From Zarea fungicola (taxonomy: Eukaryota > Ascomycota > Sordariomycetes > Hypocreales > Cordycipitaceae): a DNA stretch of 64,000 bases. Shown here piece by piece: positions 22,401 through 33,406 of the stretch; positions within the stretch are counted from its first letter, which is position 1, and each line of letters opens with the position of its first letter. Below the pieces are notes generated by a model that was not told the origin of the DNA, made no database searches, and saw only the letters and a list, made by a program, of their open reading frames with translations. A program made the position numbers and the translations under genes. The stretch spans positions 1 to 64,000 of the forward strand of contig FWCC01000111.1 of assembly GCA_900169235.1 (NCBI GenBank), read 5' to 3'.

Positions 22401-22941
22401 CCTCGAGCTCTGGTAGGTGATATGCGTCCTTCTTGTGAAACTTGCGACTACGCTGTCTCTCGTGGTTTGACATACCAATCTCGTCAAAGTAGACAAGGTC
22501 CTTGGGGTCAGGCATGGGCTCTTCCGCTTCACCTGTTGCCGCCTGTGGCCGATCGCGCTCTCTCTTGCGCTTTTCCTCTTCCTCCTCAGCAGCGCGCTGC
22601 ATTTGCACAGCGAGCAACTTGCCCGCCGTACGCACAGCATCATCGCGGCGACCCTCACGGCGGCGCTGACGTTTCTGGATGGTGGCCCGTTTTAGGGCCG
22701 GTGCGCCACCGTCAAAAACGAAGACGGGCTGGATGCCGAACCACAGCAGCTTGCAGATGCGGCGGAAGAAGCCAACAACGTGCGAGTTGCGCAGCGCGTT
22801 GCCCTCTTTATCGCGCACGGCCTTGAGGAACTGGTATATCCAGATAGATGCATCGACAGCGAGGCGCTTGCGATTGAGCGTCGCGAGATTCGTTGGCCGT
22901 GCGCATGGCTGCACCACGGTCCAGAGGCCATTCACACCCAT
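19495..22941 (-). CDS. RAD2: Rad2/XPG structure-specific endonuclease
   Basis: It makes the 3' incision in nucleotide excision repair and acts with TFIIH in the nucleus. The intronless gene gives 1148 residues from the ATG of MGVNGLW; a longer open frame upstream lacks family features. The XPG-N domain (about 1-105) contains the metal-binding Asp in AVDASIWIYQ. A long acidic spacer of about 750 residues is typical of Rad2/XPG and not of Fen1 or Exo1. The XPG-I domain follows (about 860-930), with MEAEAQCAEL and the acidic TDDSDTFLFG. Next is the helix-hairpin-helix LPGVGPVTAVEI. A PCNA-binding-like QSNITRYF lies at about residue 1090, and the basic C-terminus ends in a KRQRR nuclear localisation signal. 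The start is divergent from NAA38. Confidence 0.96.
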   Translation of the reverse strand: MGVNGLWTVVQPCARPTNLATLNRKRLAVDASIWIYQFLKAVRDKEGNALRNSHVVGFFRRICKLLWFGIQPVFVFDGGAPALKRATIQKRQRRREGRRDDAVRTAGKLLAVQMQRAAEEEEEKRKRERDRPQAATGEAEEPMPDPKDLVYFDEIGMSNHERQRSRKFHKKDAYHLPELEGSIASMGRPEDPRIMSVEELEEYARQFNDGEDINLYDFSKIDFDGEFFKSLPPPDRYNILNAARLRSRLRMGLSKDQLDDMFPDRMAFSRFQIERVKERNHLTQRLMYEVGMTGTDLTLAVNSRVAGEKDREYILVKNEGAEGGWALGVVSKEKDIGEAHKPIDVDAIDIRYQTKEDQDEDEDDMDDFEDVPIQGLNRLPKYESTTTSLESARDISSRRQQFYAGHREASNAEEEGSLFVGGPAEIPPAENDTQDAQHIHPEEEDDLNFAIALSLQNQHGAREKSTEEDDLFEEVPIGEEPEWTQKAVEAAKPLTSHSGSMIAHIVNNRANAAVPKRQEKPLDAENSDSDEDMQAIMARSRKAKKQAVPASRPILENKKNPFDGPLPFPKLSWGSSLFGKSKAATAAPTPHGGVSGASGTDNVDEKSEEELGDMAGGFTADGQDNEGPELPPWLADNTDIRDSLKKQQDAEREINAQDREDAEEEEKRQIKAIQNRLITIDSDSDDGSDIQIIEVPPSPSPEVEASVQAEAQEDAPVQESTTTDLVLVEQVPAMAEAAESPEPEFEDIELVQAVEQFAATEPQDTESSTALVPLASAPVAIDDDDLFGDGGADEDEYSDPEEEELLVQMAEEALEHARFASELNQKSMEQNRKDYDQELRQLRNQQKKDRRDADEVTQVMVSECQSLLRLFGIPYITAPMEAEAQCAELVRLGMVDGIVTDDSDTFLFGGTRVFKNMFNSNKFVECYIGNELEKDLSLSRQQLISLAHLLGSDYTEGLPGVGPVTAVEIISEFPGKDGLSEFRAWWEAVQSQTRPKAEDASSPFRKKFRRAQATKLFLPPGFPNRAVDEAYLKPEVDSSTEAFQWGAPDLEGLRQFLMATIGWSQERTDEVLVPVIRDMNKREVEGTQSNITRYFGGGVGAGAREAFAPRQTGGASKRMAAAVDKLRKNTAVDVDAGPHQQGSKRQRR

Positions 22942-23418
22942 AGCTTCACGGCAGTAGCTCCTGATGGATCTGATCTGATGAAAGGGACAATTAAACGGAT
23001 GGAGTTTCCCTTCAAAGGCGGATTGGCTCAAGGTATGGCCATATTGGTGTCTAGATGAGGCTGTACGAATGTGTCGTGAGCCTCTGGTGAATCTGTCCTG
23101 GTTGATGATATAGGCAAAAGAACCCCCGTATTGTTCGCGACCGAGACACTGTGAGTGTGAACAAATTCACGGTGCGCGCCAGCGGGCGGGATGACGCATC
23201 TAGCTTTTTCTACAGGCCGGCACTACCAAACTTACAGTGGATCTTCCCACCAGCGCACCACCCACCAGCAAAGTGCTGCATTCTGGCAATACGCTCATAC
23301 AGTATCTTCAACCCGCTCAACCGCCTTTTTCCGTTTCAATTCGCTCCGTCATTTCTCTTGCTGCGGCTAAGCCGGTCCGCCTTCACATGTCGCGCATAGG
23401 TTGCGGACCGTCGTAGCC
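22942..23418. promoter_or_regulatory. Shared promoter RAD2/NAA38
   Basis: This is the 477-bp interval between two divergent ATGs. No named element was recognised. Confidence 0.5.
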
Positions 23419-23854
23419 ATGGACAAAGACGCGGCCCACGCGTACCTGTCTTCGCTCCTCAACAAGAACTTCAGAGTCATCACCACTGACGGTCGCCTAT
23501 TCTGGGGCCAGTTTAAATGCACTGATGCGGTTCGGGCTTCCCCCAATTCCCCCCATCCCGCCCCTCTCTTAGGCATATGATGCTTGCAAACCCTGTCATC
23601 CTACGCCAAGCTAACTCTACATCTTTTGGGTTTCCTCTTTTTTCCCTCGAGTCTAGGATAAAAATATAATCTTGGCGCACACGTATGAATACCGTCCACC
23701 AAGTGAGGAAAAGCGAGCACAGGCAATGACGCAGACGGATGGCGGCAATGTAACGCTGAACATGACATCCCGCTATCTGGGATTGGTAGTTGTACCAGGC
23801 CATCGCATCACCAAAATGCAAGTCGAGCAATTCGCAAGCCAGATGGGACGGTGA
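23419..23854 (+). CDS. NAA38: NatC auxiliary subunit Naa38 (Lsm-like)
   Basis: It is a small Sm-fold protein that stabilises the NatC N-terminal acetyltransferase with Naa30 and Naa35 near ribosomes. Two exons, over an intron at 23530-23656, give 102 residues. The Sm1 motif reads FRVITTDGRLFWGQFKCTD, with NIILAHTYEY continuing it. The Sm2-like part is SRYLGLVVVPGHRI, followed by an alpha helix at the end. The family's histidine-tyrosine-glutamate string and VVVPG distinguish it from LSm8 and other snRNA-binding Lsm proteins, though LSm8 is the main alternative. The splice restores the conserved DKNIILAH segment. Confidence 0.88.
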
Positions 23855-24238
23855 GATGCTCAGAATTGTGCAGCAGAATGGACGGATTTAAACATCCGCC
23901 AGGTCACATGGTACATCCAGGGAAATCATAGCACATTTTGCAATACCGGATATTCTCAACTTTTTTTTAAATCTGAATTGCGTAACAAGAGTACACCTAA
24001 TAAAAAGAACTACTTTACTAGCATATTGAAGCGTTAAATGTAGGCTTTATATGCCTTCCCGGGGTATGCCTTCAACGTCCCTCTCCAGAACGGCCTCATC
24101 CATTATCCACCATTACTGCCATTACAAGACCACGACCCTTTGTTTTTGATAGCGTCCCTGTCATTTTCCCGTCTGGTTGTTGTCAATTATATTTGTGTTT
24201 CTGTCATGGTTTATATTCCGTTCAATATAACAGCCAAT
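23855..24238. other. Convergent 3' intergenic region NAA38/PIL1
   Basis: 384 bp, AT-rich, between two converging genes. No gene is seen. Confidence 0.6.
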
Positions 24239-25508
24239 TTAGGCGGCGATGGCCTCCTGCCGACCGCGGTGCTCGCCGTGGTGGCCGGCATCGCTATCAA
24301 GCTCCTCCTCTTCCTCTTCCTCGCTCTCATCCTCGCGCCAAGAACCATTGTCAAGAGGTGCATCCTGCTTGGAGAGGTCGTGGCCTTCAAGACGATTGCG
24401 GATGTTGTTGCGGCGGCGTTGGGATAAGTTGCGTGAGCGGGTAGAGAGCTTGGAAGAGACGGCAGCGTTGGAGCTGACCCAGCTCGTGAGGGCATCCTCG
24501 CAGTCCTGGATGATGGCCTTGCTGGCCTCGTAGCCATCGTATGCAGCACGGGTCTCGCCGGGAGTGACGGGTGTGTCGTCAATAAGCTCGAGAAGATGCT
24601 TGCCGTAGCCGGCAATGATGGCGACCTTTTCGCTATGCTCGCGGAGGGCATCAAACTGGTAGGTGTAGGCGGCCTTGACCTTCTCACGGGTGATGTTGGA
24701 GAGCTGGGCTTCAGCGACGAGAGACTCGGCCTCGGCGCGGACGAGTTCCTGCTCAAGGACAACAATCTTGGGAGAGTTTGGCTCCTTGTACTTGAGTTGG
24801 GCAATCTGGTCGGTGATCTTCTGCTTGCGGTCACGGCTGGGCTGGACAGAGGCCTCGATGTTGCGAATGCTCTTCATGGTGATGCGGTACTGGTCATAGC
24901 GGTCGACGTATTGGTCCTCGAGCTCACCAATCTCATACAGTAGAACACCGAGCTTGTCGGTTACGTCGGAAACGTCCTCATCGCCGCTCTCACCCCAAAT
25001 GGAGAGTTGTTGCTAAGAGAGAGCGAAAAAAAGGTTAGATTTGACGGTAGGTGGGAGGTGATTGGTCAAGCTGACTTACAGCGACATCCATACGCTCTTT
25101 GGCGACAGTTTCGAGACTGCGCATCACGTTCTTCTCCATTTTGACAAGCTGGGAGAGCTTCTTGGCCAGGTCAGGGCCAAAAGCGCCACCAGCGTTGCGG
25201 CGGAGAGCATGGCCTAGTTGTCCCACAGTTAGCCTTCGCTATTGACTCAGAGAGAGAGCTGAAGGCGACTCGGGATAGAAATTGGTCGCGCAATCGCTGT
25301 CATGGATGCGACTTACCGAAGCTACCCTTGCCAAAGAGGCGGCCGGATTTGGTGGAAGACGGTGGAGGAGGAGGGGTCTAAGGCGAAAGCCAAGAGTTAG
25401 CTTGTTTGGCGCGACAGCTGTGCGAATTGCAGCGGAGGACGTTTCACGTACCTGCAGCTGCGAGGCGGTAGGAGCCCGCGACTGGCGCATAGAGTATGTG
25501 CGATGCAT
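24239..25508 (-). CDS. PIL1: Eisosome core component Pil1/Lsp1 (BAR domain)
   Basis: It assembles into half-cylinders under the plasma membrane that shape furrow-like MCC/eisosome domains and bind PI(4,5)P2. Four exons (25508-25452, 25377-25317, 25213-25080, 25012-24239), over introns 25378-25451, 25214-25316 and 25013-25079, give 341 residues, the usual length. The N-terminal segment is basic and serine-rich (MHRTYSMRQSRAP), followed by a proline run and KSGRLFGKGS. The helical BAR-like core runs from about residue 50 to 260, including QQLSIWGESGDEDVSDVTDK. The tail is acidic (poly-Glu) after RRNNIRNRLEGHD. One gene of this type is in the window, so whether it is Pil1- or Lsp1-like cannot be decided. 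Confidence 0.95.
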
Positions 25509-28500
25509 ATTGAGAATAGATGTGAATGAGGAGGTTTGAGTAACGGTGGCTGGAGTAGATGCGGTCGAGATGAAGACAGCAAGACTGGAGGCAAGGAGTT
25601 GTGACTGAGATTGAGTGACGTGCAAATCAACAAGGTATTAACAGGGCAAGAATATCGAAAACCAAGCTGCAGGGAGAGATGGGGCAGTGCGGGTGGTTTT
25701 AAGAGAGTGGGTGTTGAGCTTATTGCCTACAGTGTGCAGGGGGGTGAGTCGGAGGAGCCGCCTGTCAAGCTTGTCCCAGCTTTTCTGGCGGTTTGAGGAT
25801 GGTTTCTACGGCTACGTCATCCTTTTTTCCTTTGGGGTGGGCCGACCGACGAGGTTGCTTCCAGCACTTGAACAGCTAAAGCAATACCAGCGCATCCCTG
25901 CTTTGGGCAATTTTAGTAGCCTGACCCAAATCGGTAACACCTAAAATTAATAAAATAAAATAAAATAGGAACCTCCAAAGACCGTCCACCACACGACACC
26001 AGTGAAGCAGCTCCCGGTCTCAAATGATCCCTCCACATCGCCAACTTTAATAGCTGCATCAGCGGGGAGCCGGCCCTTGCCAGAATATTGGAACCAGGGC
26101 CATGCATGTGTTTATCAACCGATCACGGTCAAGAGGCGTCTCGATCCAATGATTGGTCGCAATCACTTTCCCATGTGGTGTGTTTCCAGCAAGACCTACC
26201 GACTTACCGAAACACAAGTCCAGGCAGTATTACCACAGGCATGGAATACATCAATCAGCTAACATCCTCAATCCACCAAGCAGATTTAGTATTCAAATCC
26301 AGCGGGGACATGCTCCGTACACCGTCCAGCTAAAACGAATTCATCAGTATCACCAACTATGAGCCATGGCCATGTCCTTCATGCCCGTCGCCTCCCCGCC
26401 TATCCCGTGGGGCTTTGTCAACCATTCCAAATGCGGCAGGCCTGGCTCAAAGCTCGCCGGTTTAGTTTCAGGCTAGGCCTCAAGAATGACGAAACTCGTA
26501 CCAAAAGGCAATTTTACACCAATCTCCCTACCAATACGCCTTGGTTCATTTTCTACCTAGTTATCCGTAGTTACCCTGCGCACTAGTGCAGGTCAGGGCG
26601 CCAAACCAGGTTTTCGCTGCCATTTGTACTGGTTGAGCAGGCGACTGCTTATTATGTAGCCTGGCGGCTCCTAGCCCGACCAATTCGGTTTCAACTATGC
26701 ACAGCCACCCCGGCAACCCAGTATGGACCTCAAGAATGTTCCTTTGACGATCGAGTTTGATGGCGTGAGCTTTGCGCCACATTCACCCTTTCAAAGCTTG
26801 GCCTGCCCCAATCAACATGGGAGAAAAAGCATGTCGTGTCCAGCCAAGCGATCACGGCAATCATAAGGACCCTGGTGAGGTGTCGCGTTGGCCCAGCGAT
26901 CCGACTGACAGAGCGCTTCGCAAGCATCTGTCGCGCTCATATTTGTTCCCGACTATCTCCCTTGAGCCTATGTAGACATGTGTACAGTCAACTCAGCCTT
27001 CATTTGTGCTGGCCACGGGCACACAACAACAGCAGCAAAGATATTGCGACACAAAATATCACAGACCCTTTGGTTCCTGGCCGATCACTCAGCTGCGTGG
27101 ATGCCTCCAAGCTCCGCTCTCCTGCATCTGCATTTAGAGCCCCGCTGCAGATTTGAGACAACTTTGCAATGCAACGACGTCATAGAAGTTCTCATTGCTA
27201 CACATAGAGAACTGACCAAGTACTACGTCGAGAGAAATGGCTTGAGGGCGCGATTTTTCGGGAAATATTTTATAAGCTTTTTATGGTTAGGTTTTCTTTG
27301 AAGCGGCAAGGCCGACGGACGGCTTTTTCTCTAAATTATTACCAGGCGCTTCTCTCAATACTGTCTGGGCCACTTTGAACTACTACCCTTGTACTCCCTA
27401 CATATGAGCCAATCTGAACCCCATCATCATTTAAATGCAGCAAAGGTGTGTTGAACACTCCATTGTATCTCCGATTGAACCCTTATAGTAGACTTTTGTT
27501 ATGCTCCCAGTGTATGAACAGTGGAGACTGACAGTAGATGATCTGGAGGCGGCAAATCCACCTCAGTAGTACGCAGCAACTGCGGAAACTGCCGTCAAGC
27601 TAGATGTTGTACATAAATCATCCAGGATATATCCCCCCTGTCCAATCTGTAGATTGCCAGGGCTCGTTCTTTTTGCAGGCGTGTAGCATGATCGGCTCCT
27701 GGCTGCAAGCTCAGTAGTCCACGGCATCTCCGTCGACGCTAAAATCGACTCGTGGTTCCGATTCGGTGTTTTCAGGTACACGACGATTTGCCTTGGTTTG
27801 AAACTAACACATCACGTCCTGAGCTGGCAGCCGTATTGTAGATGCCACGATTTTACGCACATGTACAGTGGCATACAGCCCAGCCCCTCGGCAAAGTAGT
27901 ATATGCGTACCCATTACGACGATGAATTGAGACAATGCGATGGCTTTTGATTAGGATTGGAGTAGGTGGCCTCTGGCCACGTCTGTGTTTAATTATTGTG
28001 AGCAACATACACTTGCTGGGATATACCCATCGTACCATCATCATATTAACCCAGTTGGCACCACTAAACTCGTTCCGCTGGATAATACTGTGGAATTGTA
28101 TAAATAATGTCATTGTCGCTCAAAGAACACAGAAAAATCTCACCGCAAAGCTTTTCAAGAGTACCTCCATGATCCAAACGAGCAATCCAAAAGGAATACA
28201 ATTGCCATCTTCATATAGGGTAGGTGGGTGATCGCCGGGGGGGTTACGACTCGCGCTGCCGCTGCCAAACGAGAGTGAGTGGTGGGTGGCCCTTTGTGCA
28301 TGCAACAACGCGTTCGCGCTACCAGCCCTTGCTGGCGCTCGCAACTTCCCCAACTCAAAGAAGTGACCAGCAAGAAACCCCCCCCCGGCTACATCGCACA
28401 ACGTCCTCTTGTCCTGCAAGCAGAAAGACGTATCACTGCTACTTGAGGCCGTTTCAATTGTTTGGTCTGAGCAGTGCCATGCTCAATTTAATGGCATACA

Positions 28501-28548
28501 ACCGGGGACGCTCTTTGTGGAACGAACGAACTCAACTTTTGCGCCGCC
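25509..28548. other. 3 kb gene-free interval
   Basis: This interval lies between the divergent PIL1 and KMT6 starts. Every open frame is short and lacks splice structure or a recognisable product. The part near PIL1 holds its promoter, and the last few hundred bases hold the KMT6 promoter/5' UTR. There are no obvious inverted repeats, transposase fragments or RNA genes. Long transcribed leaders or non-coding RNA cannot be excluded. Confidence 0.6.
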
Positions 28549-31500
28549 ATGTCGAGGCGTGAGCACGACACTGCCTCGCGACCTCCTTCCGCAAAGGATT
28601 TTCGCCCTGCATCTCCTTTTAACTCAAATACACATACATATGCGTCACCGTACGCAGACCGGCCCATAGTCTACACCTACCCTCGGGTGCTTACAATCCC
28701 GCCGCCATCGTCGATTCTTCCTGCGAATGGGCCACCTTCTCATCTCGCCACTGGCAATACAAAGGTATCCGGCCCAACGCCTGCCGCGCCAGCCAAAACA
28801 AGTCTCTCAAAGACCGATGCACCCCATAGGGAACGAGAAATCAGCCCGCCACCCCTTAGACGATCCCAGATACGACCTGGACCGCAAGCATCGACAGGCA
28901 ACACTTCGTCGACACCGATGGCACAGCCACAAGACTCCCCAAAACATCACACACAAACCACCACGCTACCTTCCAGAGCATCACGCCCCAGCAATGGCGC
29001 CGTGCAATGGAGCAAACAGGACCTGGCCAAAGTTCTGCAGTGTAAGCTGGTTGATGTGCGAAAAGACCACTCCAGCCTTGTCACTCAGGTAATAGAGGCC
29101 ACCTCACCCACAGAGCTCCGCATTCACCACGGCATGGATCTTTTCGCCAAGTTGCGTGATGGAGCCGTTCCAGAAAGAAAAGGCGACACCATGAGGGTCA
29201 AATTCAAGGTACAGTGCATTTTTAAGCCCTAGCGAACCGCCGCTTACCATCTTGCCGCACAGCAACATCTTAAAACACGCAAGGACCAGCGCGAAGAACA
29301 TCACAAGATAATCCCGATCAAGACAACAAAAGAACGAGTCCCGCGTTATCGATTTCATCATGTCCAGATTTCTAGCAACGTCCTCACGCCAAACACCATG
29401 TTGACTTTCGTCCCCCACTTACGCGATCTGGAAGGAAGCGAGGAGACAAAGTACAACTTGTGGCTCAAGGAGCTAGAGGATATTGATTTAAAGTCTGGCT
29501 TCAAGCCGATGAACCGAGAGGAAAAGGTTATTCTTACAATCCAAACCGAGCGTGCCGCGACGATTTCGCTGTACCTTGACACCTGGCTAGAGGCCGTGAA
29601 TATACCAAACTGCACAAAATCTGCATTGATTGCGTACATGGCAACTCAAGAATCTGATGAAAATATCACCCCTCAGAAAAAGACGGACATTATACGATCG
29701 AACCGGGAAGCTGATGGAAATCCGACTGGCCTGGACTCAACAAAGGCGGCGGCGTTGTTCACGGATGCCTTCAACTTGGCCTTTGAAGATAACCTGCCAC
29801 TTGCGAGCAAAATTGAGCTGCGGCGCATTCTGGCGCTTGATGAATCTGTCGATGGTGTTCTGGACCCCAAGCCAATTGCCAAAGACGCTGCGGTTACTCA
29901 ACAAGGGGACGAAGATGAGACTGCCGAGGCAAGGCTAGCGACCTACAGCATCTTGGGTTGCTTAATCTGTTTCAGTCATTCGTGTGACCACGGCGAATAT
30001 GACATTAAAAATCTGAAGCGTACCTTTTCCGTGTCGTCGGTGACACCATTGGCAGAGCTTTTGCGGCAAAGGCGGCGAAGGTATGTGGCAGCGGGCAAGG
30101 TTGGCATGCAACATGATTTGCCGTGTCGCAATCAGTGCTATCGACTGTCCCCGCCAGTTGGACAAATGCGCGAGGCAAAAGCCTGGATAGAAGATGAGCA
30201 TGTTCTTTTGCGCTCCATCTTCTTGACGACGAGTCAAAGCATACTGCAACAGGACCCAATCTGCTACGTGGCAGAGATTCTGGATCGCGAATGCAGTGAC
30301 GTGTATGCCAAGTTCAAATCTCTCTCTTTCAAGATTCCGGAGGCTCTTCAACCGGAGCCGCCGCGGCTCAAACCATTGTCATGGTTTGATAATCGAAAGA
30401 AGATTTTAATCGGCGACTGGCAGGACCACACCATAACACACGAGCACCAACGGCGGGAAGTGCTTGAGCCCTGCTCACATGAAGGATCATGCACGCCACA
30501 AAACTGCACTTGCGTCAAGGCCGGTATCCTATGCGAGAAGTGGTGTAAATGCACAGCAGAGACGTGTGCCTATAAGTTTACCGGATGCGGCTGTCATTCA
30601 ACCGGCAAGTGCTGTCAATCAAAGCAAAAAGAAAAGCCCTGCCTATGTGTCCAACTTAACCGCGAGTGCGACCCCATATTGTGCGGAACATGTGGTGCTC
30701 TGGAGCGCTGCGACCCACTCAACGCGAGGGACGAACTACTGCATGAGACGGGTTGCCAAAACAGCGAGCTCCAGCGCGGGCTGAGCCGGGAGCTTGTTCT
30801 GGGACAGAGTCAATTAGATGGCGTGGGATACGGCCTCTTTACTGCCGAAGCCATTGCCCAAGACGATTTTGTGGTGGAATATGTGGGAGAACTCATTACG
30901 CACGATGAAGGCGTCCGCCGAGAGGCTCGCCGCGGAGACGTCTTTGACGAAGAATCCAACATTTCGTACGTCTTTACGCTTCTCGAAAATGAGGGCATCT
31001 GGGTTGATGCAGCCATCTATGGCAATCTCAGCCGCTACATCAACCATGCTTCCGAACACGACAGTACAGGTTCCAATATCACACCGCGCATCCTCTACGT
31101 CAATGGCGAGTACAGAATCAAGTTTACAGCCATGCGAGACATCAAAGCCGGAGAAGAACTGTTCTTCAACTACGGAGAAAACTTTCCAAATCTTACCAAG
31201 AAGCTTCTTGACACTAAGGCCGGACAGAAGCCGGATGGGTCGCGGAGAACAGGCCAGCCAGGGCAAACAAGCAGCCGCAAAGGAGTGGCACGAAAAGCGC
31301 CTAAGCCAGATTTGAAGAAGATGGAGCAGAAAAAGCCCATAGTGAAGCGCCGGAAACGACGAACTATTGTGAAGGAGGACGCCGGCGAGATAAATACAGC
31401 GCGACCACCGCAGACATCTCCCTTGAACCGGCCGGTAAAACGCAAGCGAGGGCTGGAAAGGGACCACTCTGATGACGAAACTTACTATGCAAGGAGAAAC

Positions 31501-32427
31501 GCAACGCACAATCAGTGGCAGGAGTCGACAGCGGAAGATGATGATGGCCTCGCCGACGAGCTGATGACACCAACTGACGGCGTCCAAACTCGGCGCAGCT
31601 TACGCGCCAGAATGTCGGAGACACCGACAAAGTCGGACAAGGCTAAAGCGGCGGGTAGACGTGGCGGAGCTCGGCCTGGTAGTGGCAGGCCTAGAAAACA
31701 GCCACGATCGGTGCCGAAGTCATCAGATGGGACCAGAGCCACGAGAGGGTCGCGTGAGGTGCCAGAAAATGGGTCTTGGCGGGAGAGCTTGAGCGAGTCG
31801 CCCAGAACCAGGGGCAAACCGCGACGTGTGTACGCTGACAATGATAACGGCGAAGGAGAAGATGACGATCCAGATGCGGAGGAGATTCAGGACAGCCAAG
31901 AATGGTCTACCGGCGCCGAGGAAGAAGATCTGGGCAACTTTGGAGACTATTCCCATGAGGAGGAGCCTGACGGCCAGGTAGAAGGAGGACGAGAAGGGAA
32001 TGGTGAGGAACATTTTCAGGAGTATGGAGATGAGAATGGTGATGAGCTGCAGCAGGAAGAGGAGGAAGCCGAGGGGGAGATGGAGGAGCAGATAGGGGAC
32101 TATTATGAGGAGGATGATGGAGAGGATGATGGAGAGGATGATGGAGAGGATGATGGAGAGGATGATGGAGAGGAGAATGGAGAGGAGAATGGCGAGGAGA
32201 ATGGCGAGGAGCTGGAGGAAGAGCTAGAGGAAGAGCTGGAGGAAGAGCTGGAGGAAGAGCTGGAGGAAGAGCTGGAGGAAGAGCTGGAGGAGGACGAGGG
32301 AGAGCAGGATGAGGACGAGGAAGAAGAAGAAGAAGACGATCAAGATGTCGTGGTCCGAAAGCGAATGGACCGAGCGACAAGGAACAGGCGACCGCCAGCC
32401 AAATTTCGTGGCGACGACTTTTTCTAG
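28549..32427 (+). CDS. KMT6: Histone H3K27 methyltransferase, E(z)/KMT6
   Basis: It is the catalytic subunit of Polycomb repressive complex 2 and deposits H3K27me3 on facultative heterochromatin, which in many filamentous fungi silences accessory and secondary-metabolite genes. Two exons, over an intron at 29209-29262, give 1274 residues. The first 180 or so residues are proline/serine-rich and disordered. The middle carries the family's SANT-like and cysteine regions. The pre-SET CXC domain lies at about 621-719, with repeated CxC and CxxxC clusters (SCTPQNCTC, CEKWCKC). The SET domain is at about 729-862, with RYINHASEHD (cofactor knot) and the catalytic ELFFNYGENF. The last 400 residues are a basic segment (with KRRKRR and KRKRG) and then an extremely acidic tail built from coding minisatellites at 32110-32205 and 32209-32292. 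CXC plus SET identifies KMT6 rather than SET1, SET2 or Dim-5. Confidence 0.95.
32110..32205 (+). repeat. Coding 12-bp minisatellite A (8 units)
   Basis: Five units GAGGATGATGGA are followed by three units GAGGAGAATGGM, all in frame, encoding Glu-Asp-Asp-Gly repeated five times and Glu-Glu-Asn-Gly three times in the KMT6 tail. Confidence 0.97.
32209..32292 (+). repeat. Coding 12-bp minisatellite B (7 units)
   Basis: Seven in-frame copies of GAGCTGGAGGAA (one with CTA, the last ending GAG) encode repeated Glu-Leu-Glu-Glu directly after minisatellite A. Near-identity of the units suggests recent slippage or unequal exchange. Confidence 0.97.
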
Positions 32428-33406
32428 TAGGAAGATTCATCGAAAGACGGACTGGTCGTGCCGAAGTATAAACTGCTTTTTTTCGATTGTATTGATATGG
32501 GGATACTTTTTTTTTTTTTTTTTTTAAACAAAATCATCTTTGGTGTCGGAAGGTTCTATGCAAGTATGGTCTCATTTTGCGTTTTAATTTATCTTCGCTT
32601 CTTTAATGCATAGGGCAAATATGCTCATGGCGGCTTATTATTTAATAGCAAATGACCTGGGAAGCGGCGATTCTGCCGGGCTGGTCAACTGAGGCACAGT
32701 TATGTACATTGTTAGTTACCCTTACTACGGACCCTTTATTTATATCTTTACATCATTAGCCTGGTTGCGCTTCTCGTGCGCCGTGTTGTTGATTTGCCAT
32801 TGCTAGCTGGCACCCAGCCGTCCAGCCTCCGCAAATGGTGCACGCCAACACTAGCCCATGGGATTTATTGCCTTAACACAAGTTTCCAAAAACAAAATTC
32901 TACGGAGGGATTTCCGTACATGTGATACTCACCACCTTCTGTAGTGGTGATCCATGGCCGTTTGCTAGACACACCCACCGGCCTAGCCACTGTAGAGCTT
33001 CAGCCACAATCCCCCACCAAAAATAAAACGATGACGTCGCGCGGTCGTCAGTGTGCACCAGTCCTTGTTCCGGCGGTGCTTCAGCCTGCCTTTCGCAGAG
33101 CTTCCAGGCCCAAGGTCCATTCCACAGCGGGGGTTGGAAGGAAGCTACTGCAACACTGCCCTGCCTAGCATCTCCAAATGTGACCACATTTCCAAACCGT
33201 TTCCTTTTCTTTCCTTCTTCTGCTCTCATCCGTCATTAAAAAGGCCGCATCGACCGCAGCCTGCCTCATCTTTTCTTCATCGCATACACTCTCTGCTTTT
33301 GCACACCACGTCGCTAATCGCTGCGACCCCCTTCCTGTTGGCCAGCCTCACCCGTCATCAGCTTCAAACGAATTTCACAAGCAAACCCCGCCATACTACC
33401 GCAACC
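32428..33406. other. Intergenic region KMT6 to BAP31-like gene
   Basis: 979 bp between two co-directional genes. A T-run of 18 lies near 32507-32524, soon after the KMT6 stop. The last 200 bases are C/T-rich, as expected for a fungal promoter and 5' UTR. No gene is supported. Confidence 0.55.

Noticed and set aside
31907..32440. Proline/histidine/leucine-rich minus-strand frame opposite the KMT6 tail
   Set aside because: It is the mirror of the acidic minisatellite and has no independent support.
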